DNA of 64,000 nucleotides, taken from the NCBI GenBank assembly GCA_038373865.1, contig JAXGGA010001052.1:107706-171705 (forward strand), written 5' to 3'. Each line of letters begins with the position of its first letter. Position 1 is the stretch's first letter. Source of the DNA: Uloborus plumipes. Its lineage: Eukaryota; Arthropoda; Arachnida; Araneae; Uloboridae. A model generated the notes under the pieces. That model was not told the origin of the DNA and searched no databases. It saw nothing but the letters and a program-made list of their open reading frames with translations. Below are positions 23,941 through 35,646 of this stretch, in pieces. The translations under genes and the position numbers were made by a program.

Positions 23941-24080
23941 CAACACAATGGTGCTTCTTCACATTCTTCAAATGTGGTTCGAGACTTTCTGACAGAACAA
24001 TCAGCAATGGATTAGTCATTTGGATCCCATTTCTTGGCCACCTAGATCACAAGACCAAACGCCAGTGAACTTTGGGGATT
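23941..24080 (+). pseudogene. Transposase remnant, right arm of foldback
   Basis: The + strand reads QHNGASSHSSNVVRDFLTEQ followed by stops at 'AMD*' and 'FLAT*', then a degenerate tryptophan-glycine end (SELWG). The layout, a Q-x-N/D-G-A-x-x-H block and then an R-x-x-D/S-P-D-like segment, is typical of the C-terminal catalytic half of Tc1/mariner transposases, which cut and paste DNA at TA sites. The catalytic core is broken. The element could move only with enzyme from elsewhere. Confidence 0.6.
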
Positions 24081-25011
24081 CTTAAAATAAAAAGTTTACT
24101 GCTCAGATGCAACCAGTTTGTAGAACTTCTGCATTTGGCTGGATGGAGCAGTAGTAAATGTGAGAAATGAAATTTCATTGAGAGCGACGGTAGTTTCCGT
24201 TCGTAAAAGGCCAAGGGCATGCTATACACCGCCAACGGTGTGGGGGATGATAATTTCAGTAGCTTTGGGAAATTTTAAAGATTGCTTACATGTAAATGTA
24301 CTCAAAGACGTTAGTGTTACTATTTTAATTTTGCATTTTTCTTTGTGAAAATCGCGTTAAAGTAATACTTCCTTTGCTTCTACTTGTTGTTGTCTTCTGT
24401 TGTGATTGTTAACTTAATAAAGTGCTACAGTTTGATATTTAGGAATAAAACTTTCCTTTTCTTGAATAAAAGAAACAGTACATTTACATAAAATAGAAAA
24501 TTTAGGACATAAAATTATGACCGTTCGCTGGTTACCCTATTCTGACGAAGGACGATTTTCACACTGCTACAAACAAAAGCCAGAATATCTGCTGAACTTA
24601 AAACACAATGTGATTTTCTGTTGTATCATCTGAAAGCTTGTGAAATGGACCAGTTTTTAGTAGATTGGACAGATTGTAGCACATACGGTAGTTTTTGAAA
24701 ATATCGATTGAAAATTTGACATTTTAATTCCAAGTGTTTTCGATGTTTCAAAGCTTGTAGCTCGCTGTAAAAGGCCATTGTGGAATTTAGTCTGTTATTT
24801 CCAAATATGTCTTCATTTTGTTTGTAGCACTTAGAGAAACTTCAGAAATCGTTATTTTTCTCGTAATTTTGTTTTTAATTTTTTTTCTTATATCCTCCAT
24901 TACTCGGTTACGGTTACGAATAGGACACGGAAATGGGTGGTTCTATATGTTCCACCTGGGATGTTCTACCAACCCCTTTCGTATGGCAGATTCGGTCAAA
25001 CTCACCCTGTA

Positions 25012-26900
25012 TATACATAGTCAACAATAGTTTTCATTAGTTGAATTTCATTTTTTTATCCATGGCTCTATTGCTTCTTTGCATTTCATATTTATTTCAG
25101 CAACATATTTTATTGAAATTGTATAGGTAAAGTTCTCGTTTGCTTACATAAAATTGTATTATATAATTTTTATTTTACTGATAAAACTAATGAAAAGCAT
25201 TATCAAAAACGTATTTTAGTTGAAAAGTATTATACTTTATTTCATGGTAATTTAATAGATGAAAAATCGTTCCATTCTGTTTCGTTCCTTAGAGTGCTTC
25301 AGACCCAATAAACAACTGTTTTTAAAATATCTCATAGGCTATGCAGTAGTTATTTTATCAAGATATACATCTAATTTTATATAGTTTGACCTGCATATCT
25401 AAAAATAAAGTTTCAAATCGCGCTTCAATTAATCTCAGATACTGGATAATCAAATAAATTTTCACGTCGACTATAAAAACCTGCAGAAACACGATTAATC
25501 AAGTATGGGATACATTGAAAATGTTAAAACCACTCTTTAGCATCCCCTTTCTTGTTTGTTGGCTCGCTTGTTGGTTTTAATTGTGCAGCGGATCCTTTCT
25601 ACGTCGTGTTTCTATTGTGGATTGCTTTCACCTATTGCTTAGATGGTATCAAACAACTGGTAACAAATAGCTTGGTGCTGCAAAGCAATTACCAAATCAT
25701 GACAATAATCTAGTGACCTTAACATTAGCAGATTTTCCACAAAAATTAAATAAATAAATAACAAACGCGTAAAGGGTTATTTTGGAATATCTAATTGCAA
25801 CAGAAAAGATATGTGTGAAAGCTGGCATTGTACAAACCACACGTGTGAAATTCGCCTTTCTACGACATCCCACTTTTGAATTATGCTACAGGCGAACATT
25901 CACAAACTTACAGACGCCACGAGAAATTTCTTTGTAATTAATTCAGACATAGTCAAAATACACATTACGGCTGTCAACATGTTTGTTGGTACACATACAG
26001 GTAAAAGCTTGAGCAAACAATTCATCGAGGATAAGTAAAGTGGAAAATTAATTCAAAATATGAATCAAAAATATTCTGTGATTACCATACTTTCTGAACT
26101 TTGTGCAAATGAAATAAAAACCAAACAAAAAGTATAAAATCTAACACGTAACATGAGAAAACCCGGAAGTTTTCCTTCTTTTCTACTTTCTAACTTGAAG
26201 TTGAAGCTAAAGGGAAATTCCTATTGAAAAGAAAAAGTTAAAACTTTAATTCAATACTGGAATATCTGCTTCAGTCAAAAGCTTATGACAGCTAGAAATT
26301 CTTGTCATATTTACTTATGACAGGCCTTCCTTGCCGGGGGAAAAGGCTAATGTAAAAATGTCAATTCAAAATTAAGTAATGCATGATTTCATAGGGGACT
26401 GTCTCTTTGTTGGAAGTTAAAGAAAAATTCATTTTTTTTTTTTTTTTTTGCTGACAGAAGTAAAATAGGACTTTTCTTCTTTTACTTGAAACCTATAAAA
26501 CATATTTATTTTTCTTCGGTTATTTTATTCTTGAAAAAATAGAGTATGATTATAAACTGAAATAGTTTTATTATTTAATATATACTGACAAGTATAACAC
26601 CTGTTATACTTGTCAACCTGTTGTTCTCGAGAATATTTCTTTCAATTACTTTTCGCATAAATAAGTTTTAAAAATCGTAAATCACAAAAGCTACTTCGTA
26701 GCATTGTATACTAGTATTTTCATGCTCCTTTTAAATACCATTCCAAAAGTTTATTAATGTAGTATTGCAACACTTTCTTTTAAAGTGGCATTACTTGATA
26801 TAACTAAAGTTTTTGTCACAATTAAATGTATCTAATATAATTTTACACTACTTTTCGGTATTTTTAACTACTTTTCGCTAGTTAATGGAGCAACCCGTGT
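25012..26900. other. Non-coding DNA with one short hairpin
   Basis: No gene is supported. A T run is present at about 26431-26449. A hairpin with 13-bp perfect arms (TGACAAGTATAAC) and a 4-nt loop lies at 26586-26615. Confidence 0.55.
26586..26615. repeat. Short perfect hairpin, 13-bp arms
   Basis: TGACAAGTATAAC, the loop ACCT, then the exact reverse complement. AT-rich DNA yields such objects often, so no function is proposed. Confidence 0.8.
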
Positions 26901-26939
26901 ACTGATTTTACATAATCTAGAAGGGTAGGCGTACCACTG

Positions 26940-27140
26940 ATAGCTACCAGCTTTTTTTTTTTTTTGGTTCTCTTTGCTCTATAAGAGGATTTTTGCCTCC
27001 AACTCGGTTACTTTCCTATTCCATGCTGATGAGTGCATAATAAGTACGAAACTGCAGTCCATGGATGGAAATGACTGAGTTGGCGGTGTATTTCAGGTTC
27101 CTGCTTCAGTCCTTGCTTAGAGCCGGTTACTCACAGTTGT
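26940..27140 (-). repeat. Dispersed repeat family C (CCAACTCGG type), copy 1
   Basis: This copy is related in inverted orientation to 62428-62690. Shared landmarks are CTACCAG followed by a T run, GGTTCTCTTTGCT, AAGAGGATTTTTGCCTCCAA and CCATGCTGATGAG. The inner segment, ATCCATGGA/CTGCAGTTTCG-like with CCAACTCGG-type flanks, is also shared with the palindrome at 62708-62884. Confidence 0.75.
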
Positions 27141-27144
27141 ATAC

Positions 27145-28245
27145 ATAGCGGACAGCACAAAAAAAATCTATTTTACCACAAATCTGAGCATAACAACGAT
27201 GATAAAAAAATCAAACGCTTGTGGTATATTTGTGAAAGATCCCTTGCTGTTCACATATTTAACAAATATAAAAAGGTGTAATTAATATTTATCATAATAT
27301 CATCTTAACTGCTAATTTCTCAAAAAGCGAGCTTTTTTCTAGTGTTTTGTAGGCAATGGTGGCCTGATTGGTCAGGTATTGAAATCGCAAGGTGTGTTTG
27401 ATACATGCTGGTGGATAATCCTCCGTGTATCCTATTGGTCACTGGTGTGCGTTAAATCTATGGAGGTCACAAAGCCGTCTGAGCCCATTCAAAAAATACA
27501 TGAGACTGAGCGTGCTGTATCAGGGATTACTTGGTTCCTGGTCTGACTCAAAGAACAGAGCTGTCTTTAACGTCCGACAAAACCACCTGTAGATGTTGCT
27601 ACGGTAGTCTGGAGTGTAAATTAACGCAGTATAGTGTGTCTTTCCTCTACGGAGCTGCTTAAATGCATGTTAAATCTATTAAACTTTCTAGAAGCCAATA
27701 GGACCCTGCTCATCACCGACCTAAACTAAAATTCACCCTTATTCACTCTTTCTTTTGTTACGCATGACATCGTCTGGTTAAATTTCTCGCACCTGGCCCT
27801 TTTATACAATCTTCCGTCCAACACGTGATCTTAGCCTATAATATTTTTGCGCATACCATTTCATTCACTTAGTGAATTTGCCTTTATTTTTTAATTTATT
27901 GTTTTATTATTATTCTGTTTGTTTCGTATTATCATCTTTTCATATCTCTGTGTTTGTAAGTGCTTTGTCTTGCTGTTTTTGTATTGTACCCTGTTATTTG
28001 TCTTTTACTTGTTTTATTGTATGTTATGTTTTGGAGTTTTGAATAAATTTGGACACCGACTCCGACTGCCGGCTTACAAAAGACCCTGGCAGTCATTCTA
28101 CGGCAGTCGGCAGGTGCACTCTCTCTCTCTACGGAGCTGCTTAGGAACAGTGAAAGCCAAGAACAATGTATTCATCGAATTATGCGCAAATAGACTATTC
28201 TAGGAAAATGCCGACATCGTGTAACACAGATGACGCTCATATATT
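27145..28245. other. Non-coding DNA with a GC-richer block
   Basis: 27350-27720 is less AT-rich than its surroundings. It starts with a possible degenerate tRNA-type head (TGGCCTGATTGGTCAGG as A box, GTGTTTGATACATGC as B box), so it may be an old SINE. The 16-mer TCTACGGAGCTGCTTA occurs at about 27651 and again at about 28129. No coding region is supported. Confidence 0.4.
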
Positions 28246-28246
28246 T

Positions 28247-30057
28247 CACTAGCGGTACCCGCACGGCTTTGCCCGTGGTATAAAATTAAAAGTGCATTTG
28301 TAAAAAAATGATATAGCAGAAAAAAATACTCTATTTTAGTTATAATTCAACTATAATTCCTTCTAAGTATGATATAAAAATTTGGTATGGACCCTACACT
28401 ACTTCCTTTTACGTGTAAATTTCTTAGTAGATGCCTTAAGTGCTAAAATAGTGCTTGAAGTGAGTAAGATAACAATTCAAACATTTGCATCTCTAGTTTG
28501 CCACGAAACAATGCAAAAAAATGTTTTACAATGATTAATCTCCTAAATATCGCCGATTTTAACATCATTCAGTAGATTTTTCGCAAAATATCGCCAATAG
28601 CGCCAAATTGAACCAAAAAAAAATTTTTTTTTTCGCTAAATTTATTGCCAACTTGGCGATATGTCGCCAAATTGGCGTCAAACACTTGGTGACCAAAAGC
28701 TTGGCGAGATATCGCCAAGTGGTCGCGCCAATTCATATCACTTTGGTCTGCATTGAAAGCCCTGATTACCCCATAAAAGGGGTTAATCACCCCCTTGGGG
28801 ACATTCGAATGCAACCCCAAAGATAGGTGCACAAAAATAGGCCAAAAGAAAAAATAAGAAAAATTTTGTTGCTCACAGAAACCAACAGAAATCTTACCAA
28901 AGTTTAAAAGAAGAAGAAAGTTTTCTTTCCTTACTTCAAAAACAAAATAATACATTTTCCGAAATGACATACTTTAGAAAGAACGTTGCAATATCGCAAT
29001 AAGATAGAAGTAAATATACTGAAATAGAATTGAATGCCAAATTGTAAAAAAGTCGCCAAAAAAATAATTTTTAATATTGTCTTTCATTATTTATTAAATG
29101 CAATTATTGCTGCAAATTACAGTCCAACAATAAATAATCACATTGCAAAAGTATATTTGGAGCAATTTTTTCTTTTAAACTCAACTGATCCTAAAAATTT
29201 TAAGTATTAGTCATAGAAATTTCGTGCATTATTCTTCACAATGATAATAAAAACAATAAACATCGACAAAGATCAACCAGCAAACGATAAATTAAAAGCT
29301 AAATTCGTTCACTCAAACCATTTGCTGCAATTTATATTGAAATAAATTAATAATGAAGTAAAATATGTTTTGCAGACGATAAATTTAGAATGGTATCCTG
29401 TATTTTAAGGAAAGGACTCGATTTCTCATTTGATTGACAGGTGCCATCTTATCACGGTTTTTAATATTTCATTTGACTAATTTTAATAAGGCTTGGAGTT
29501 TGGATTGTTACAAAAACAAATACATTTTTAAAATTATTAAGGGAAAAAGAACGAAATAAAAACGTAACCATGGTAACAACATGAAAAGTTGATTTCCGTT
29601 GATAAAATAATTCATTTCATCTCTATTTTCAAACAAATTTTATTAGCGAGCAAAGCCATTTTAGAATCGTTTGGCTTGCTTTACTGAAGGTAAGCCTTGA
29701 ATTTCGGGATTCTAAAAACAATTGTTACAGCTCTCCTGATGATCGTAGAAACTTCGAAAAAACGTCATTTTGTGCAGAAAATTTCAAGCTTTCGAATGAC
29801 ATAAGACTTGAAAATGTGTATGGAATATTTCTTCCCTATTTTATCGAATTTCCTCTAAGAATTCGAATAGAAAAAGAACGAAATGGAATGTTCGAAAAAT
29901 CGCTTCGAGGTGCAAAACTACATGCTACAAACTAATTTTGTGCCAAGTGGCATGAAAATCGACCGAACGGTTTTGGCGCTACGCGCGTGACAGAAAGAAA
30001 GAAAGAAAGAAAGAAGGACAGACAGAACCACCTTCAGCTTTATTATTAGTAGAGATT
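28247..30057 (+). mobile_element. Arthropod-type interspersed repeat, class unresolved
   Basis: The block opens CACTAGCGGTACCCGCACGG with TTTGCCCGTGG next. It closes with a GCGCTACGCGCGTGACAGAAAG stretch that runs into (GAAA)n, GGACAGACAGA and a CTTTATTATTAGTAGAGAT end. Such a GC-rich front and a CAGACAGA plus TATTATAG-like back are a recurrent arrangement of arthropod repeats (from memory). The interior has a patch rich in TCGCCAA/TTGGCGA motifs (28550-28740). Insertions of other repeats inside cannot be excluded. No coding sequence. Confidence 0.5.
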
Positions 30058-31756
30058 AAAAATAAGTAATTTTAACAGATAATGAACGAAGTTTTTTTTG
30101 CTCAAGATCGAAAAAAATTTTTTTGCTTAATCTGAAAGTACAATGTCTTGAAAATATACTGTGAAAATTTCAGACAGAAATTTGAAATATTTCGGGAGTT
30201 ACAACGAATTTCCTAGAGCGCCTCGGAGTCCAACCTTTAACGAGCAGCTGTAACCGCTTAGACCCTTCTATTGTTTGCGTGCATTTTTTATACCTGGGTT
30301 GACTCTGTTATTCTATTATCTATATTTATATATATATTTATGTATATATAATATTTATTTTAAATATAAATGCCGCTCCAGACATAGACGATTGACGTAA
30401 GTATAATTTTACTTATGAAAATTTGTTGTTGAACTTTAAAAGCGTTTTTCTCAAAACATTGTTTTTTTAGTCGGCCCCGGTCCTATTTTTTTTCTACTGA
30501 ACCGATTGCTTTCAAATTTTAACAGGCTGTTTTACAGACTTGTAGTTCTCGTCGGTAATAACGAGAATTTTTTTCACCCCTAACTTTTTATTTTACAACC
30601 CTTTCTTTGCTAAAATAAAAGCATTTTTTTTTCAAAGTTCGCCATTTTGTTATTTACTCTTGAAATTTAACTTCAGTAGTTCCGACCAGAATGACATGTC
30701 TATAGATTAAGAATAATCAAGAATAATTGATTTCAGATGACATCAAGAGCCAAAATCACCCGGGCCACCCACGTGCATTTTTTGAGGTTCCAACTTCGAG
30801 TGACAATAACAATAGTAATAAACTATTAAATTTTTTCAATTTTTTTTTTATTATTTTCAATATGTAAATAAAAACACTCTTAATATTCAAGATAATTCAT
30901 TTTTATTTTCCTAGAAAAAAACCACCCTCCAAAGAAGTCATGAAAACTGGCATAAGTTACCAGACTACTACCTTAAGAACTCTCTCGCCGATTTGTGATT
31001 TCTTACCTGACAAAATTTTGTTCATTACTCTATAAAATCACTTATTTTTAATGACATACATGAGCGTTACATCTGGGACAAGATGGCAGCTTTTCGTAGA
31101 ACGCAACAGATAGGAGTTTTTGGTTCCTTCTTCTTGATTAAACATACACTTTTAAATTCCTTAAAATTGAGAGTTAAAAATTTTACAGATAAAGATAACT
31201 TTGAGCGACAAATACAGTGAAAGGTTTAACAAATAACTTACACTAACGGGTTAACCCGATTTAAGCAAATATAGATATGCAGTAATATTTCTATTTTAAA
31301 TCATATTAATTCCGAAATTCAATTTAAATCATAAAATTTCGATAAGCTAGTGTAATCTTTATTATGGAAAAACTCCTAGTGGAATACGGGAAACATATCC
31401 TACTGCCTATCTTTAAAAATGGTATTTATTAGAGCTGATCCTATTTTGAAGAGTAGGAAAATCCAACTTATATTTCTCCCACTTGATTGGCTCAGTTAAG
31501 AAATAAATCTTAGTTCCCACAAGATAAAATGAAAAGAATTCTCTCTTATTTTTCTCCGTTGCCTAAAATAGCATTAGAAAATATTTCCTATCAATTGCAT
31601 TAAAAGCAGATTTTCGGGCTAAAGTATTTTCATCTAAGCTATTTGTATGATTTGATTTTCTATTTTATAATATAATCTAGCTCATAAATTGTAGAGATAA
31701 ATTCAAATATCGAGACTAAATAATTTTAAATGATATTTTTAATAATTATATAATTT

Positions 31757-31758
<2 letters not shown>
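30058..31758. other. AT-rich non-coding DNA
   Basis: No gene or element boundary recognised. Short TA-rich tracts occur near 30320-30350. Confidence 0.55.

Positions 31759-31831
<73 letters not shown>
31759..31831. repeat. (AT)n microsatellite
   Basis: A pure AT dinucleotide array of about 73 bp. Ile/Tyr-repeat reading frames across it are artefacts. Confidence 0.95.
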
Positions 31832-31834
<3 letters not shown>

Positions 31835-32000
31835 AAACAGGCAAATAAAATGATAAGATGAAAACAAAAATACAAAAGCGAACCAAAGTGCAGCATTTCA
31901 TCAGGCTTTGATGTTCATGTATTTCCATGTATTTTTATGTCTTTTGGGATTTTAACTTCCCCCCTTATTTAATTATATGTATTTCTTTATTCTGTAATTA

Positions 32001-32004
<4 letters not shown>

Positions 32005-32067
<63 letters not shown>
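32005..32067. repeat. (TA)n microsatellite
   Basis: A second TA array about 170 bp downstream of the previous one. The intervening sequence is not an inverted copy of anything I can see. Confidence 0.95.
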
Positions 32068-32071
<4 letters not shown>

Positions 32072-32317
32072 TACTGATTAGGCGGCAGAAGATATTAACC
32101 TATCATTCTAATTTTTTGTATGTTTAAAGTTTATTCAATTAATCAACGTTTAAGCGCTTCCTCAAAATTAAAGACAATACTTGGGATTATTTATTATTTT
32201 TTGTAATTAACTCAGTTTATGCCCAATTTTCGGAATTTTCGGTCCTTTGAGGCAGATGAAGATATCAACCTAGAACTTTAAGATTTCTCGCACATCTTAG
32301 TGATGGCTGTACTAAGG

Positions 32318-32456
32318 GTGCGACATCGAAGGCAAAACATCGATGTTTCAAGACATCGATGTTTTGAAATTAAGACATCGATGGTATTGACACATCGACC
32401 AAAAGACATCGATGTTTTCACGCTTCGATGTTTCAAAACATCGATCTTTTTTTTTA
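32318..32456. repeat. Cluster of ACATCGATG motifs
   Basis: Within about 140 bp the palindromic core CATCGATG or one-base variants recur at least six times on irregular spacing, usually as ACATCGATGTTTT. Weaker copies reappear near 32858 and 32908-32930. The preceding TAGTGATGGC (32299-32308) resembles a hAT-type terminus, so these may be subterminal transposase-binding repeats; that is inference and no opposite end was found. Confidence 0.7.
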
Positions 32457-32711
32457 TAAAATTTACTTACACACTTAAATGTACAGTAATACAGTAACTT
32501 CCCAATACATTGGCCCTTTTATATCACTCAATTAGATTTATATGTTGTCTACTGAAAAACATCTACCGTATGATATCGATTTCAAATATAGACAACTTTT
32601 TTAGTGAGATAAATACTGCAACTGTTGATTAACATAATAACTTTTTTTTGTTGAAATGTAAAACACCGTTATCAAAAAAAAATTCTAAAGCAAAACAAAA
32701 ACAACTATAAA

Positions 32712-32741
32712 ACGGTCAACGATTTAAAAATCGTTGACCGT
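32712..32741. repeat. Short perfect hairpin, 14-bp arms
   Basis: ACGGTCAACGATTT, two bases, then its reverse complement. It lies inside the ATCGATG-rich neighbourhood and could be a folded pair of the same motif family. Confidence 0.85.
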
Positions 32742-33441
32742 AAATCATCGGTAGTAATTTTTAAAAAACACTGTTTCAATACGATTGATATTGCAACTGT
32801 TAAAGGTGAATCTTTTTTATTGCATATTTTTTTTCTTTTTGCTGAAGTGTAAAACAGACATCGAAAGAAAAAAAAAATATCGAGCGCGAAACAGTGACCA
32901 TTAAAAGACATCGACCGTAAACCATCGATGGTAATTATGAGAAACGTCTGCTAACGAGATTGGTGGTGAAACGGCTGATAACTTTTGGCTACATATATTT
33001 TTTTTCGCTGAAATATAAAACATTTACATACAGAATAATAGACAGAAACAAGTTAAATTCAAAAATTAAAAAGAAAAACGACCATAATTGTCGACCTCAC
33101 ACTAAAACAAATTTAACTGGTTAGAAAGAACGTTATAATTCAAATTCTATGTAACATAGACGTTCCAAAAAAAAAAAAAAACATCTTTCTCTTGATGCAA
33201 TATTTCAAATTTTTCAAGTTTATGTTTTCACTTCTAAAGTCCCGAAAAATAACAAAAAACGTGTTTAAGGTTTTTAATTTTCATATTCCTCTATCAATGT
33301 CATCCGAAATAGCTAAATAATATCCCAAGTAGCATCAACTCATCGGATTTTGCTCGGCCGATTAACTAACTCCTCGTAAACTGATCCCGTAACGCACGAC
33401 GATATCGTTCCGATCAGTATCCGAGCACGGTTTTCGATGAG

Positions 33442-33735
33442 CTACTTTTCATCGGAAAGCGATATCCTTCCGATCAACTTTCCCGATGAAAATAAGATGA
33501 GCAAAATTCCATCGGAAAATGATATCCTTCCGATCAACTTTCCCGATGAAAATAAGATGAGCTATATTCCATCGAAAAACGATATCCTTCCGATCAAATT
33601 TGACGATGAAAATTAACCGAGCTATGTGTTATTGGAAAACTATATACTTCCAATCAAATTTCCCGATGAAAATATGCCAAGCTACAAATTTCATCGGAAA
33701 GAGGTCGTAAAGATCAAATTTTCTGATGAAAATTT
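33442..33735 (+). repeat. About 60-bp tandem repeat, five units
   Basis: Successive units share CATCGGAAA-CGATATCCTTCCGATCAA and TTTCCCGATGAAAAT, decaying toward the right. Units contain both CGATG and CATCG, so each is partly self-complementary. The array sits in the left half of the inverted-repeat element. Confidence 0.85.
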
Positions 33736-33788
33736 TCCCAATCTCAAATTTTTGTTAAATATGCAGTGTTGGTTTCATTATTCGTAGA

Positions 33789-33850
33789 CTTGGTAGCGTG
33801 GTGGTAGAGCGTTGGCTTTCCGCGCCGATAACTCGGGTTCGATGCTGGAG
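33789..33850 (+). other. tRNA-like (SINE-head-like) segment
   Basis: It contains a good A box (TAGCGTGGTGGTAGAGC) and B box (GGGTTCGATGC), and an anticodon-arm-like TTGGC TTTCCGC GCCGA. The acceptor and T stems do not pair properly, so it is not a functional tRNA gene but most likely a tRNA-derived SINE head carried within the surrounding element. Confidence 0.55.
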
Positions 33851-34273
33851 TTGGCCAGTCGCAAATGGTTGGGGGAAATAAAAAAGAGGTTCCAAAATTC
33901 ACTGCCACGGAACTAAACTGCGCTCTTTTTTCTTTAAATTGATCCAACTCTCATCGTATTTTGATCCAAAATTTATCGCCACGGAACTACACTGCTCGTA
34001 TATTGATCCAACTCTCATCGTATTTTTATCCAAAATTGATCCTAAATTCATCGGCACGGGACTGCACTGCTCGTAAATTGATCCAAATCTTATCGTAAAC
34101 TCATCGGATGTTGCTGCTCGAATTCTGATTGGCCGATGAGACATATTGGAGCAATTCCCGATGAAAACTCATCAAAATCCGATCATCGGCCGTTGAGAAT
34201 TTCATCGGGTTTCGATGAATGGCCGATCATCGGCCGATGAGATTGTGCTGCTAGGGATGTCATCCGAAATAGC

Positions 34274-34788
34274 CGGCTTGAAATAGCTAAAAACACTCTA
34301 GATCAACTTACCTTTAAAACAAAAAAAAATCAAAATCGGTCTACCTGTTTAGGCACTAGAGTGCCACAGACAAATACATGGACAGATCAAACTTATAACC
34401 CTCTTTCTTGTTGCCTCGGAGGTCAAAGTATTTTATTGATAAATTAAGATTTAAGATTTAAAAATTAATTTGGTGAAGATAATATGAAATCGGTATTGCA
34501 CATTCAATAAGCACGTTCCACAAATTCTTACATTATAGAATAAACTGAAGGTCAGTAACACTTATGTAGGTGTAACAAAAATTTAACAAGTTTGTGTTAC
34601 TATGCTCATTCATGTCACGTTTGCAATACTTAAAGAATACTAATCAGTTTTATGCAAAAAGTCACGTGCGTCAAGTTCATGTCCCAATAAAGAATACGTG
34701 TCATACATTTTCCAAGAACAGGGACATAAACTTGTACTAGTACTGAGCAAAAATACTTTGGTGTGGTTAATAATAGCCGCAACACACA
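34274..34788. other. AT-rich non-coding DNA
   Basis: No gene seen. It ends at the 4-bp target site ATAT (34789-34792) of element E2. Confidence 0.6.
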
Positions 34789-34792
34789 ATAT

Positions 34793-35414
34793 TGTAACGA
34801 GTCCGTAGCACCTTCAACTTTCTTCAAATGAGCATTCCAATCTTGAGGAAGTAACTATAAATTTATTTACAAGTATGTACACTATTTACAATAAGAGCAG
34901 AAAACAATTGCTAAACATCAGCAATTAGGCAGCAAACACTACACTGTACTCTCAACAGTAATTCAGCACCACGTATCTAACGTGAACAGTAATTAAGCAA
35001 TTACAAAAGCAAAACAAACATTCGCCCAAGCGAATAGCGAATAAAACGAGTCACCAGAATCAAATCTGAAAACAACTGACTGACTTGTGTTCAAGGCCAG
35101 CTATTTATACACGGAAAGAAATTACGACAATATTCGAGAAAAACCTGGAATATTCCAAATCATTCATAACTTGAACAATTCCATTGATAAAGTTCTAGCG
35201 ATAAAAAGAAAAAGAAAAAAAACCACGCGAAAATGTCTTCACGCTTATTAAAGTTAGGGCAAGTGTAAAAACTGCAAAGTGTTTCAGGGCCGGTATACAG
35301 ATGATAAAAGTGATATCTTCAGATTCATTTGCAACATGTCGCCAGATCAAACCAAAACATAATGAAAGTAAAGCAAGGCAGGAAAAACAACAACTATTTA
35401 CAAGATTTGTAACA
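34793..35414 (-). repeat. E2 3' LTR (left copy)
   Basis: It matches 40700-41320 throughout, beginning TGTAACGAG and ending TTGTAACA on the + strand. On the minus strand it has a TATA motif (35101-35109) and AATAAA (34862-34867), the latter being the functional polyadenylation signal for the element. Confidence 0.96.
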
Positions 35415-35429
35415 TTGCCCCCTTCCCAA
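35415..35429 (-). other. E2 polypurine tract
   Basis: On the minus strand the bases next to the 3' LTR read TTGGGAAGGGGGCAA, a G-rich purine run in the standard position for priming plus-strand DNA synthesis. About 220 bp of non-coding DNA separate it from the end of pol. Confidence 0.8.
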
Positions 35430-35646
35430 GGACTGCACGTCCCGGGCAGTACAATCCCCAGAAAGGAAGCAAGGGAAAACTTACAGATACACACATTACA
35501 TGATGATCAATCATTAACATGATAAACAATAACAATGAGAACATGAAAGAAACACTAACATTGATAAAGTCATATTACAGACAATTAAAGGCAAAAGTTA
35601 TTTACAAAATTTACAAACAAATTACCATGGTAGCTTTAGATTTATT

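Larger units (their letters stand above)
22251..25009. mobile_element. 2.76-kb foldback element of two head-to-head mariner-like halves
   Basis: The element is bounded by TA (22249-22250, 25010-25011). Its ends are inverted repeats starting CAGGGTGAGTTTGACCGAAT. Inverted similarity is not limited to the termini: it continues inward for roughly 1.15 kb on each side (about 22251-23400 and 23860-25009), leaving about 450 bp of spacer. Each arm holds the end of a decayed Tc1/mariner-type transposase and its 3' flank, with the N-terminal sides meeting in the middle. The arms differ by many substitutions and small indels, so the inversion is not recent. Confidence 0.85.
33324..34256. mobile_element. 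0.93-kb inverted-repeat element with minisatellite core
   Basis: The ends are imperfect inverted repeats: left CCCAAGTAGCATCAACTCAT, and right, read on the minus strand, CCCTAGCAGCACAATCTCAT. Both continue into CATCGG/CGGCCGATGA-type sequence. Directly after the right end comes ATGTCATCCGAAATAGC (34257-34273), and the same 17-mer stands at 33297-33313, 10 bp before the left end, a possible long target duplication. Inside are about 60-bp tandem repeats and a tRNA-like segment. No transposase, so non-autonomous; superfamily unknown. Confidence 0.65.

Noticed and set aside
22908..24348. Small paired genes on opposite strands near 22913-23211 and 24047-24348
   Set aside because: The frames are mirror copies within the inverted arms of the foldback element and cover decayed transposase 3' regions.
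28569..28970. 133-codon minus-strand frame in the TCGCCAA-rich patch
   Set aside because: It is driven by repeated TTGGCGA motifs and A/T runs. No recognisable domain, and it lies inside an interspersed repeat.
33789..33850. Functional tRNA gene
   Set aside because: A and B boxes are good, but the acceptor and T stems do not pair, and the segment lies inside a repeat element.
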